From positions 62,001 through 126,000 of the forward strand of contig JAWZYV010012244.1 in NCBI GenBank assembly GCA_038373885.1: DNA of 64,000 nt, written 5' to 3'. The position numbers were made by a program, and so were the translations under genes. Below, one piece after another: positions 1 through 10,812 of the stretch. The notes beneath the pieces are model-generated. The model ran no database searches. It was given only the letters and a program-made list of their open reading frames with translations, and was not told where the DNA came from. Within the stretch, counting starts at the first letter, position 1. Every line of letters starts with the position of its first letter. Origin of the DNA: Cheiracanthium punctorium. Taxonomy: Eukaryota > Arthropoda > Arachnida > Araneae > Cheiracanthiidae.

Positions 1-288
1 ACATTTTTGATACAGTGCGGCGCCACACAGCGATTTCAAGATTTGTGCACTATGCGATATGTATTATTGTTTTACTATTTTTGTGATGTTCACTATAGGA
101 TGACCACTGTAAACAGCACAGCAAACTCTTATCGAGGTTGTATTTTCAAAAAATTGAGCAGCTTTCTAAAACCTTTTTAACGAATGCAGTTCTGCTAGAG
201 ACTAGAAAAATTTAGAATAACTCCTTACACACTGTACTATACTCACGATTAAGTAAACAGTGAAGCCACGAGAGTTAGAAACACCCAG

Positions 289-290
<2 letters not shown>

Positions 291-326
<36 letters not shown>
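291..326. repeat. poly(A) tract
   Basis: A run of 36 A residues follows ordinary sequence. It could be the tail of a retroposed copy or a simple repeat. I could not identify a retrogene body next to it. Confidence 0.9.
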
Positions 327-329
<3 letters not shown>

Positions 330-670
330 CAAACTTGCGCAATTTTTGCAATAACTCCTTATCCCGTCTGTGCCAAGTATGTTTGAATGACTTTCGCCAA
401 TCTTTGCTGATGACAGCAGTATATAGTAGATAAATTTCTGACATAGACTTGCATAATTTCTTTGAAAAAAAAATCGCATAAAAAGTAAAAAAATTTTGCA
501 TCTCATTTGTTCATGTTAAAATGTTCTGTAATTTTAAAATACTTACCATTCATTCCATTAATAAATTTTTCACTGAGATTCAATGAAGAATATCCAAAGA
601 ATATTTTGAGAGAATAGGCCTTAAAAAACTTAAGAGCGAAGAGCGGTAATTTTGCCCCACTTCGGGAAAA

Positions 671-782
671 CCTAAGATGCAGTCTTAGCCTAAGATGCAG
701 CCTTAGCCTAAGATGCAGCCTTAGCCTAAGCAGTCTAGCCTAACTAAGGGCATCTTAGCCCTTAGTCAAACCTAAGATGCAC
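671..782. repeat. 18-bp tandem repeat (CCTAAGATGCAGTCTTAG type)
   Basis: Three near-identical units of cctaagatgcag(t/c)cttag lie head to tail, then the array degenerates and includes an inverted unit (gggcatcttagcc). The unit is itself partly palindromic (CTAAG...CTTAG), so the array can fold. Confidence 0.85.
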
Positions 783-2045
783 TGCATGCAGTCAAGAGAA
801 GCAAATTAATGAACCGTATAGAAATTTTGCAATTGCGATGAGAAATTTGCCCCAAACAATGGGTATTTTTAACCTCCTCGTTCCAGCCATCCACATATGT
901 GGACCTTTTTGTTTCCACTGTTAACACGCTCCTTTAAGAATTTTTGTTGTTCAGAACTGGCGTACACAAACTTGGATGCTTCAACTTTGAATAGAATGGT
1001 TTTAACTCATTTGAATGTGTAGATTGCACACTGACTTACACGTTTTATTTTTGTTTGCTGTTATAGATAAGAATATTTGAGTGTTATATAATTTCGCTAA
1101 ATTGAATTTGTGATTTTTTAAAAATTCATACAGCTGAAAATAACCTATCGAAAAACATTTACCTTTAAAAGTTTTTTGACAATCTTTCTTTATGGGTGAT
1201 AACAACTTTTTACTATTGAAACAGAGATTGGAAATTAGGCTTTTATTCGAAAATTTATTTAAAAATACGTTTTCTACTTGTGCATTAGGTTTTTTAAACA
1301 CAATTACGAGATTCATCTTTAATTTGGGATGTGAGATTTATGGCGGGTCTGAAGATGTTATTATTTTTATTATTAATCTAATAAAATTTAACGATTACTA
1401 AGAAACACTTGTTTCCAAACTTTGTCGATAAATTTGCATCAACCTTTGAAAATCTTAAGGGGAGGGGTGCTGGGAGATTGCTAGATAGGGCTCAAGGCTT
1501 GTAGGCTCCTGGTTACTACCCTGATTAATGGAACGAATTTTTTGCGACTGTTAGCGAAAGTGCTAAAATTTGAGGGTCCCGAAAACGGATCGCTGGGCAT
1601 AAATGAATTAAAAGAATAACGCTTCTTTCAGTTTTGAAAGTGACTTTTGAGCAAGAATGTTTTCTGAAAGTTGCATGAGAGATATAGGGCAGTTTCAGAT
1701 TACGTCACAATTAGACAAACATTGCATGAATATGAGGTTCCGATTGCTTCATTCATGTTCCTGGTGGACAGACGTCACATGAAAAGCGAGTTTTTATTGG
1801 TGGAGTCTATCAGCGGTCACGTGGTTGAAACTGCTCTATTGGTTTGCTGTTACTATAAGGACTCTATTCTGCCCTTTTCGCTTAAGCAAACGCTCGGATG
1901 TGGGACATCAAACTGACATTATTCGCAACCTTCTAACGTATGTTGGTATTCTGCTAAGTAGCGTAGAGGTTTAGGTGTAGATTCTCTCTATCGAATGTTT
2001 ACATTATAGCATACGTTTCGAATTACTTCACAAATTGGGGATCGC

Positions 2046-2132
2046 ATGGCTGCGTGGGTATGCGCACCCATCACTGCCAGCCGCCTGCGAGCGGTTAGGT
2101 CTCGGGTTCGAATCCCGTTAACCCTTGGTTGT
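2046..2132 (+). repeat. tRNA-derived SINE head
   Basis: The stretch contains ggttcgaatccc, a good Pol III B box, about 50 bp after an A-box-like region (ctgcgtgggtatgcgc). It does not fold into a full tRNA cloverleaf that I can draw, so I call it a tRNA-derived SINE head and not a tRNA gene. Confidence 0.5.
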
Positions 2133-2211
2133 CATTTCCCCCCACCCCTTCTTCAGGGTTTGAACTTCTGTTGTATTCTATGTTATTAATAAATGTGCGT
2201 GTTATATGGCC

Positions 2212-2502
2212 CTAATAGCACAGATGGTCACAAAAGAGTCGCTGTGACGTCACAGAGGGTCACAATTGTCACAGGAATGTCACATACTAGTCACATTGTG
2301 ACTTGTGAGTGATGTGACTCTACTGTGTGGTCACTGTGAAGTTTATTTGTGACCAGTCACCAGGTGACGTCGCCGTGAAGTCACCATGTGACTAGTATGT
2401 GATCGGTCGCTCAGTGACTCCACTGTGTGGCTATTTTGTGACTACTGATTTTTTTTGACTTCAAAATGACGTCACACTGGCCGCTTTTGCGACTTTGAAA
2501 AC
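2212..2502 (+). repeat. GTGAC/GTCAC-dense repeat element, copy 1
   Basis: More than a dozen GTGAC or GTCAC pentamers in both orientations sit in under 300 bp. The stretch begins cctaatagcacagatgg and ends near ttttgcgactttgaaaa. A second copy with related ends lies inverted at 4.66-4.84 kb. I do not recognise the family. Confidence 0.55.
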
Positions 2503-3345
2503 AGACTCATTTTTTTCAAATATTTTGTGGCAATTTCTTTAGTGAAACATTTAATAAATAAATCCGAAAATAGTAATTCAATAAAATCTCGCAGTTATGT
2601 AGTAATGGAATTTAGTTTAATTTATTAATTTTTAAATTATTCCGTTTAAATAAGACAATATTATTTATAAAAAAAATATTATTCTTAAAAATATTAGAGT
2701 TGAGAGTTCTAATCACAATGGTGAAAACTAAGTATCTGTGAGTAAAATTAACAATTTCTTTCATATCCCCATGGCATATATGTTTCGATAGCGTATGTAG
2801 GTTTAAATTTCGGATGGGAGGGGGGGGGGGGACTATCCGGTATTTTCAACCTTATTGTTACTAGAGTAAATACAAATGTCTCAAAATTGCTGTTTTTTAA
2901 TAATTGCTTTAAGTTTTCAGATTCCTCCCCCCTTTAAATACGTCCCTGGTATGTTTGAAAGTTCCACTAGGAAAAATTTGAGGTAAAACTATGGGCCTAA
3001 GTCAAAAATACTTTATTTATTTTATCTAATGCATGTTTTTCCAATTAATTTTATTTATTTTTATATGAAATCCCTTTAAGGAAAATATAGCAAAAATATA
3101 AATATTATCCCTCATACCTTAATATATATCAAACCCCACATGTTGCACATTACAAATTTATTTCTCTCTCTCTCATAACCGAATAAAAAATTTCAATAAA
3201 TCATTAGTTTTTTCGGATGAATACTTAAATAAAACAGCACATTATCTCCTAAAAATAATTTATGTGGAAAAAGAAAGATTTCCAAGATTTTTAATTTATA
3301 TTTATTAATAATGGTGATTTCTCTCCATTTATAAAATGCTCACAG
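2503..3345. other. AT-rich non-genic stretch with G-run
   Basis: No gene is visible. An ordinary AT-rich background carries a G-run at about 2,820 and a C-run at about 2,928, which may be the two ends of an old MITE of the G-run/C-run kind seen elsewhere. I could not find its duplication. Confidence 0.4.
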
Positions 3346-3353
3346 AAAAATTT

Positions 3354-4431
3354 GGAACAGCTTTAGTATAGGTCCTTTTTGGCGATTTTTTGATTTGGCG
3401 ACAAAATCTTGTCGCCAAGCCAAGTTTGCCTTGCCGATGCCAATTGTAAACAATATGGCGGATCGGATGGCGCTGGTTCCGAGATCGTCGCCGTTAATTT
3501 TGCTATGATTTATTTTAATGGCTTTTAAATATTTTTATGAAAAAAAAATTAAACAGATAACAAGCTTACATGTACATATAGATTCGGTTTAATAAAATTT
3601 AATTACCTTCTTTTTATGTGAGGGGGGCTGTGCCCCTCCTCAACCCCCCCCCTTTCTCTTTTTAGTAGATTAAATTATACAATTCAAACAAATAATATTC
3701 TAAAGACAATACCTCACAAAAATAACAAAAAATTAAAATATATATTAGCATTCTGACAAAAGATTACGTGAGCAAAAGTAAAGAACTAGTTTAAATCATA
3801 ATAAACAATGCTTATCTCATACCTTAATTAAAATCGCTAAATTGTTTCAATATTGAAATAATAAAATAAAAATATCAAATATTATATTAATAACGAAATT
3901 ATTTGTTACTCCTACCCTTAACAAATAAACAAAGGTAATCATAACAAATAAAAACAAACAATGCTTATCACATACCTTGATTAAAATCGCTAAATTATTG
4001 CAATATGGAAATAATAAAATCAAAATATCTAAAATTATTTCACTGTATAAAATATTAATAACGTAATTATTTGTTGCTTCTACCGTTAACAAATAAACAA
4101 TCGCGAGCGAAAATATTAACCTGAAACGTACTATCAAAGAATGTTCATTCATACAAAACTGTACATAAACAGTCAGTATGAACCTGAACATCCGTTTTAA
4201 GTTTCAAAGATAATTAAATAATAAAATTTAATGTAAAATAAAGCCATTAAAATAAAACCATAAAGCACATTGTAATCGCCATTTTCAGAAAACGAACCGC
4301 CGGGTTTAGGTTTACCATATCTTAACTTCCGATCATCAAACGGCTGGGTTACCATAATGGCATCCTTTATCGCGCCAAAAAAAAGTCGCCAAAAATAAAG
4401 CGCGCCAAAGGACCAATACTAAAGCTGTACC
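3354..4431 (+). mobile_element. Non-autonomous DNA transposon with 8-bp TSD, copy 1
   Basis: The element begins GGAACAGCTTTAGTATAGG and ends in the inverted form ...TACTAAAGCTGTACC. It is flanked by the 8-bp direct repeat aaaaattt (3346-3353 and 4432-4439). A second copy sits at 34,073-35,273 in the same orientation. The interior has an AT-rich tandem duplication (around 3.80-4.08 kb) and no transposase. An 8-bp duplication fits the hAT or P superfamilies; the TIR does not let me choose. The long open frame inside arises from the duplicated AT-rich block and is probably not a gene. Confidence 0.85.
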
Positions 4432-4496
4432 AAAAATTTTAAATTTCCAAAAGAAGTCATGCCAGAACTATAGCTTTTGCATCAATCAGTTTACTT

Positions 4497-4590
4497 TTAA
4501 AGGATCTCGAGCAAGGTAATCACAGCCTTGGGGAAAGATGCTGGCCTAGTAACCATTAGCTCGAGGGTTCGATTCTGGACTTGAACTTTT
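4497..4590 (+). repeat. tRNA-like SINE head
   Basis: The motif ggttcgattctgg resembles a Pol III B box, preceded by a tRNA-like region (gctggcctagtaaccattagc). There is no complete cloverleaf. Confidence 0.4.
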
Positions 4591-4654
4591 TCTTGCCTGA
4601 GATTTTGGTGCTGCCATCTGGTGTATATTCTCGGTAACTCTTTTTCCCCAAATT

Positions 4655-4836
4655 TTTTCACTGTTGCAAAACTGTCCCAAAGTGACCTCTCTGAGCGGTC
4701 GCAATGTGACTGCACAGCGAGAGGACACAGGGACTCTGGCGTGACTTTGCTGCGGAGTCGCGGCGACTGTTTGTAACTCTGTTGTGACAGTATTGTGTGA
4801 TTGCATTTCAGTCACAGGGGACTGTTGTGCTATTAG
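4655..4836 (-). repeat. GTGAC/GTCAC-dense repeat element, copy 2
   Basis: Read on the minus strand it starts ctaatagcacaacagtc and ends near ttttgcaacagtgaaaaa, matching the ends of the copy at 2.21-2.50 kb. It is again rich in GTCAC and GTGAC. The two copies differ internally, so the pentamers look like repeatedly rearranged short motifs. Confidence 0.5.
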
Positions 4837-4934
4837 AGGAATTAATAAATGTCAAATGGATATTCAGGGGTATAAGACCAACTTCGAGATTGCAGTCAGA
4901 AACCTCACGAAAAAATTCTCAATTCAAACAAACA

Positions 4935-5195
4935 AACCAATGTGTGGCACAGTGGTTAAAGCCACTGACATTGGTAGATGGCTCAAGTGGAGGAACAGGG
5001 TTCTGTCCTCTTGCGGGGCCGTCGGTCTAGCGGTCTGGATGTAACGTGAATATGCGCTAGATACCCAGAAAAGTCCTCCCCCAAGGCATTTGCCCCTCCT
5101 TGTGTTTGTCCTTTCTTTGAGGTGGATTTATAAGCGGTTCCTCGTGAATAAGCCCTCAAATCAGAATACATGCTCCAACTCAAACAAATCCAAAA
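4935..5195 (+). repeat. SINE (family shared with 19.8, 38.6 and 46.1 kb)
   Basis: It contains the shared body tctggatgtaacgtgaatatgcg and a diverged 'agatacccagaaaagtcctcc', followed by a tail ending in caaacaaatcc. The same body order occurs inverted at 19.8 and 38.6 kb. Confidence 0.5.
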
Positions 5196-5199
5196 CGGG

Positions 5200-5978
5200 G
5201 GGCGAGCAGGAAAGCTTTTTTTATACCTTCAGTTTTTATAGTCTTTTGTGTAGTTTTACTATTAAAAAAAGCTTATTTTTATACCAATACTTTTTTTACA
5301 AAAGCTTTTATTTAGCCTTTTTTTTTACAAAACTTCTGTTTCAAAACAAGCATTTATGCAGTAAAACATTGCACACACAGGTTTAGAGTGGAGCTTTTCA
5401 CTTTCCAGCTAAACGGGGAGGGGGGGGGCCCTCGACAATCTGGTAATTTCTGTGAATGGCCCTTCTCTTATAGAGTTTGTGTGCCCCTAATTTAAGTGCA
5501 GTGTATATTTGGTAAAGAAGCAATAAAATTTTTTTTTTCTTTTTCGGTTGTTGAACATCATCGGTTTGTTTTTAAAACTGTTTAAGTGTTGTTGATAAAA
5601 TTACAAAACAAAATGTGAAAAAAACACAAAGGAACTAGCTGCAGCCAGGCCTCCGTGTTATTCAGATTGGGATGAGAAGGGGATACTACAGACCATTTTT
5701 ATTTTTATTATTTATTTATTTATTTTTGTCAATGCCAACGATTTGAGAAATTCGATTAGAAAAATTTTGACTTTTGCTGCGTTTATTTTACTTAGTGATT
5801 TTTAATTGCTTAGAAATGTATTTTTAGAAAAGTTCAACATCTAGTAACACCTCTTTTAATTAATAGTATTTAAACCGTTTTACGTCACGTCTGAAACTTA
5901 CTATGCCTTCTTTTCTCTTAAATGAAGTTGTAGGATAAAGCCTTATGCTCGCATACTTCTAAAAATAGTGAATGTATC
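5200..5978. other. Non-genic low-complexity stretch
   Basis: The stretch is T-rich and A-rich with a G-run at about 5,415-5,428 and a (ttta)n tract near 5,700-5,730. I see no gene or bounded element. Confidence 0.4.
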
Positions 5979-5986
5979 CTCTACAG

Positions 5987-7381
5987 CAAGGCCGTAGCCA
6001 GGAAAATTTTTCGGGGGGGGTTTCAAGTTTTATGTTTTAATATGGTACTTTTTTCAGCACACTGAAATTAAAATTAAACAAAGTATGATCTCCAGCTTTG
6101 TGTTTTTTCATTTTTATTTAAAACGCGAAAATAATGCATCCAAATTGAAACAGTGCTATGTAAGCAATATCCTATCGGCGTAGCGAACCTCTGTGTCAGT
6201 GCAGCCTTTAAAGAATGACAAGCACTGTGTGACAGAGGAGGGACGGCTGGACCATATAGGAAAACTAGGTGACTGCCTAGGGCGCTGACTCGAGAGGGGC
6301 GACACTAGCCAGGCAGCGGATGTTTTTTTTTTTTTTTTTTTTTTTACTCCTGCTGTCCGCAGTGTCACTCTCTTTTTATTCTAAGGAGTAGCGGACTGGT
6401 TACGTGAATAATGCAACGTAGGATCTCCCTCCCGGTCCACATGGGTCGAGACTGGAGCCTACATGTCCCAAACTCCAAAAATCACAAACTTATCACTCTG
6501 ACTTTTTTATTTATAGAGGTCATAAACACGATACTGTGAAACTGTTTCGTGTTTCGATCTCCGATGGAATCGAGAGATGACTCACTATTTTTTGTGGAAA
6601 GAGAAATTTTTTTAGTTACGATATTTCTTTTTTGTCTCTCTCTACGTGTAAGGGGGGGGGGGTGAAAGAAGAAGAGAGAGAACCAATGTGGAGAAGCATT
6701 GAGACGAATGTGAGCTTTTGCTCCGATCATACTGCATTCTAATTATGGGAAATGTAAATACTGTGTAAAATTGTGTAAATAAAGCAGCCGTACATAGTGT
6801 ACTTAGGGCACATTTTTGCTACCACCTTCACAAATTCCTACTCATGGGCGCCCATAGGAATTTTTCTAGGGGGGGCAAACTCCAAAAACTTTTTCTAGAG
6901 GGGGGCAAATTTCAAACTTTTAACAAATTTAGTGCTGGTTTTGCTATTTTTTAACATCTTGAGACATTAATCTAAAACTCTAGGGGGGGGGGCAAGTGCC
7001 CTACCTTGCCCCCCCTTATGGGCTCCCATGTTCCTACTACTATGATACATTAAACACTGTTTATTTAAAGAATTATTTGATGAGAATGAGAAATTCTGCT
7101 TGCAAGTGCCACGGAAATTGCATTTCCTTTTGGCCATACTCAGAAGACAGGTATGCATATAACGTACAGAGAAAAGAGTAGCATATTTAAGTGAAATTTA
7201 TCACTTTGCGATCCTCAGAGAAACACAAGTAAAAAATTACATGCGGTTTGAATGAACTGAAGTGCAATAATTGTAGTTGGCGATACAAGGGATAATTTTT
7301 TTTCTACGAACAGTAAGTTATGTGACTGAAAATTTCGGGGGGGGTTTGAACCCCCAAAACCCCCCCTTGGCTACGGCCTTG
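5987..7381 (+). mobile_element. hAT-like element, 8-bp TSD ctctacag
   Basis: Terminal inverted repeats are CAAGGCCGTAGCCAGG and CTTGGCTACGGCCTTG, each followed internally by a G-run or C-run. The 8-bp direct repeat ctctacag flanks it (5979-5986 and 7382-7389). No transposase frame survives. The interior holds a poly(T) tract (about 6,324) and a younger nested MITE at 6,843-7,030. It belongs to the window's 'GCGTAGCCAG' group, also seen at 13.2, 23.0, 27.3 and 35.6 kb. Confidence 0.85.
6843..7030 (+). mobile_element. Nested hAT-like MITE, 8-bp TSD ttcctact
   Basis: It begins CATGGGCGCCCATAGG, ends GGGCTCCCATG, and is flanked by ttcctact on both sides (6835-6842, 7031-7038). G-runs inside the left end and C-runs inside the right end allow a hairpin. 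It lies wholly inside the element at 5,987-7,381 and must be younger. Confidence 0.85.
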
Positions 7382-7481
7382 CTCTACAGTCTGTATTTTC
7401 TCTCTATTCTAAAAAAAAGTAAAGGCCGCTGTCGTTGTCAATAGCTTGTGGACCTATCTCCTCCTAAACCGTGGGGATTTA

Positions 7482-8324
7482 GGGCGAGATTCAAGTGAAA
7501 CACAATGGACATTTTGCAAGTGACGTCAGCTGGAGGTATTTGATACGCCACGTCTGCTATCTTATGGTGATGATTAGTTTCGGTTTCAGCTTGTTTGGAC
7601 CCAAGGGATTATTTAACACTTTTTTCTAGAAATATAGCTGTTGCAAAAGAAGCTAGAATACTAGTAATTAACAAATAATAGCTTTCTATAAATTAATTTT
7701 ATCTTCATTGTGAGATTTCATTTAAAATGCTAATAATAATTAAATACTAAAAATAATTAAAAAGATCGTACTTTAAAAAGGTGTGGGAGATTTTTAATGA
7801 ATATTTGTACTATTATAAACTCAGAAAACTCAAAATAAACTCAATGATGTTTTATTTATACAGTGTTTGCAACAGCGTAATAATTTTAGAATGCTAATAT
7901 TCAATTTATTAACGAAGCTTTGAAGCGAAGTGCGATATCACCGTCTTCTAAACCATCTATTTAAACATTAAAAAGACAATAACTCATTCCGAGTGGCTAA
8001 TAATGAGAAACAGTAATTATAAAATGGATACTCAATGCATTTCAATAGGAGCTGGCGGATGTAAATACCGCCAGCAGACGAATTTTAGCCTCGAACTCAG
8101 AAACCATGCAAAATGTCCATTCGAACGTTTTCAGCGTCGAACAGGGGAAACTTCGAAATATATCAATGTTCCTTATTCAACTGAAACAAAACAATCCTGT
8201 TTTGATCACGTGACAGCGCGATAGGTTTGTTCATTGGAAGTTGTCTGGGGACTGAACTGGGAACTGGGGACTGAAAAACGTTCGATTCGAACTCGATCGC
8301 GCGCGTTTCACTTGAATCTCGCCC
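7482..8324 (+). mobile_element. PIF/Harbinger-like element with TTA duplication
   Basis: Perfect 20-bp terminal inverted repeats GGGCGAGATTCAAGTGAAAC open and, inverted, close the element. The 3-bp direct repeat TTA flanks it (7479-7481, 8325-8327). A duplicated host segment at 8,942-9,228 carries the uninterrupted site (ggggatttaagtttcg), so the boundaries are confirmed by an empty site inside this window. GGGC-type TIRs and a TTA duplication are typical of PIF/Harbinger. No transposase is present at this length (843 bp). Confidence 0.9.
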
Positions 8325-8941
8325 TTAAGTTTCGACTAAGGTGCTCACAGATTCGAAAAATTCCGAGGAACCTCATGAGCTTACTTAAATTTCGAAAATC
8401 GAATTATTTTAGAAGACATTAATAAAAAACTGAAAAAATAAACAGAATGGTTGCCAGATTTGGCATAAAATCATTCATCCCTTTGCAACAAAGCGTTTCC
8501 AATTATCTAGAATCGCGTGAAATTTACAAAGTTAAAACAAAAAGCCTAATAACATCTTCACCGTTTGCACGATCCGCTTGAAAATTTTCATGTATAAAAA
8601 ATATAGAAAACAATCTGCGCTTCTTTAAAAATCTGAAAATCCACCCGTTCCCTCCTTTTTAAGCGATTTTTAGCTATTTTCAGCAAAATTTTATTTCCGA
8701 GAGTCAAAAAAGTAAATAATTTGAGTGACAAAATTACCCCTTTCAAGTGAATATGAAGTCATACAATTGGGATTCAAATTCGTTTAAAAAAGCTTTTCCA
8801 GATTACACAGTTTATTATCATTTTTTTTTCAAAAATAAATCGTTTGCATGGACATGAGAATAGCTGTGTACACAGAACGAAATCTTTCGATTGCGAAAAG
8901 ACTCCGCGAGTTTCCAGAACAGCATGAAATTTAATTTGGGT

Positions 8942-9228
8942 ATCTCTCTATTCTAAAAAAAAGTAAAGGCCGCTGGCGCTGTACTTATTGCTGCAAGCTT
9001 ATTGGCCCATCTCCTCCTAAACCCTGGGGATTTAAGTTTCGACTAAGGTGCTCACAGATTCGAAAAATTCCGAGAAACCTGATGAGCTGACTTAAATTTC
9101 GAAAATCGAATTATTTTAGAAGATATTAATAAAAAACTGAAAAAATAAACAGAATGGTTGCCAGATTTGGCATAAAATCATTCATTCCTTTGCAACAAAG
9201 CGTTTCCAAGTATGTAGTATCACGTGAA
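8942..9228 (+). repeat. Direct duplicate of 7.39-7.48 + 8.33-8.52 kb (empty site)
   Basis: It repeats the segment flanking the Harbinger-like element: ctattctaaaaaaaagtaaa to the TTA site, then agtttcgactaaggtgctca through to the stretch ending near gaaatt. The two copies differ by scattered substitutions. The TTA at 9,032-9,034 is unoccupied. Confidence 0.85.
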
Positions 9229-9706
9229 ATTGTCAAACATGAAGTAGAAATCCACCCATTTTACGCCAAAATAAAAACTACATGAAATAAGTAACTCAAA
9301 ATGTGTTACACAAAGTTGACAATTTTCAAATAATAAGTTCGATTAGACAACAGGAGTTTAGAATTAGCGATTATCCGTTTTTCCAAAACAGAATAACTAA
9401 TATTTTGAAAATGAAAAATAATTAAAATGCAGATTACTTTAAAGCCGGTTCGGTCCAGCTGGATTATTTGCTACCAGTATAAATATTTGGCGGCGTTAAC
9501 TATGCCATTATAGCAGTTACAGTACACTTTGGATATTTGCTAGCGCGACGAGATGGTATAATTCGTGGTGCTAAGTACGCCAATCTGCAAACGATTATGT
9601 AAATGAAAATATGGATAACGGTTTTCCGGTAACCTTAATTGAACAGTAATTATAGGTTGTGAGCATGTGTAAATCGCCAAATAATGAAGTCGCCATTGGT
9701 GGCAAG
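9229..9706. other. Non-genic stretch
   Basis: Ordinary AT-rich sequence. The last 70 bp (aaatcgccaaataatgaagt...) are repeated directly just right of the next element (10.85-10.89 kb). No gene is visible. Confidence 0.4.
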
Positions 9707-9714
9707 CTATACTA

Positions 9715-10804
9715 CAGTGGCGGCTAGTGGGATACAGCAAGTACAGCCGGGCTGCACTTGAAATCATCAGCACATACTTTAAAATAATTTATTATACTAA
9801 TTTTCCTAAATTCAGATTAGAATTATGGAATTCCTATGGTAAATTAAAAAAATCTCCAAAAAAACCGTATTGTGGCCAGATCGCTCATTCAGAAAAAAAA
9901 GCACTTTAATCTTAGGGGGATTTCTATTCATATATTGATCAATTGGGAAATTCAATTTCAATTGGGAAAAAATTCAATTCAATTGGGAAATCTTTGGTTC
10001 AGCCCAGAGCACTGATAAGAAAATTGGCAGCACCGTTGCCATGACAACGGTTACGTAAGCATTTCCTCCGGCATAGGCTATAATGGGGGTACGCAGCTAA
10101 GACTCAGCTCATTCAAGATTTTGAAAGGTCGGCAGCACTTGTGAATTCGACTCTCTGATTGGCTCGAGAAGTGAGGGAGGGAGTAAGGAGAATATTTGTT
10201 CGGCAAACTCTCGACTTTATATTGCTGAATTTATCAAGAAGGTAAGCCTGAATAGACGCTTATGAATGGACAATTACCCATCAAAGCAGAATTGTTTTTA
10301 AGTAAGTAAGAACTGGCATTTAGAGGACATGGCGAGCGAAAAAATTCTTTAAACATAGGAAATTTTAAAGAGCTTTTAAAATTATTGATATCTGAATTAA
10401 AACAACGCCTTTTTATGAGGGCATCACTGACCGATTCGCAAGTTTAAAAGAAAGGAGGATTGTTTTGACTTATAAAAAATAAGTACGTTTTCTTTTTTTT
10501 TTGTTTCTTTTCTTCTCAAGTTATCGTTAGAAAAGAAAATTCTAAGGAAACTTCGAATCAGACACGGATTAATGCAATTTTGAGGATAAGAGCGGCTGGT
10601 TGAAATTTATGTCCATTTTATGGAAAAGTAAAATAGGATCTCTTACATTTTTTATGTAATTTCTTTTTTTTTCCTCGGTGAGGGCTTAATCCGCCAGCTT
10701 TCGAATTCAGTAACAAAGATTTTCCATTCCTGTCCGGAGGAGGGGGGGGGGGAGGCTGATATGCTTCCGGCTGCACTAACAGTTTTGACCACGGGCCACC
10801 ACTG
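9715..10804 (+). mobile_element. hAT-like element, 8-bp TSD ctatacta
   Basis: It begins CAGTGGCGGCTAGTGG, ends CCACGGGCCACCACTG, and is flanked by ctatacta (9707-9714, 10805-10812). A short attgggaaattcaat repeat lies at about 9.94-9.99 kb. A G-run lies near the right end (10,741-10,753). I find no transposase. Confidence 0.85.
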
Positions 10805-10812
10805 CTATACTA

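Larger units (their letters stand above)
1..2040. other. AT-rich non-genic stretch
   Basis: I see no supportable gene. It holds a 36-bp poly(A) tract, an 18-bp tandem repeat and diverged copies of a repeat containing gagcagcttt and agaaaaatttagaa. The same motifs recur at 22.4-23.5 kb, so this is probably an old interspersed repeat. The short open frames here have no recognisable domain. Confidence 0.5.

Noticed and set aside
202..506. Two overlapping open frames with poly-Phe
   Set aside because: They are produced by reading through the poly(A)/poly(T) tract at 291-326 and have no domain.
1671..1916. An 81-residue open frame
   Set aside because: It needs a TTG start, and no domain or second copy supports it.
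2046..2132. A tRNA gene call for the B-box-bearing stretches at 2.05, 4.50 and 42.38 kb
   Set aside because: None closes a full cloverleaf; they are followed by SINE or repeat bodies, so I list them as tRNA-derived heads.
3847..4191. A 114-residue open frame and its relative at 34,578-34,868
   Set aside because: Both lie in the same duplicated AT-rich block inside a non-autonomous transposon, and the two frames are not conserved as protein.
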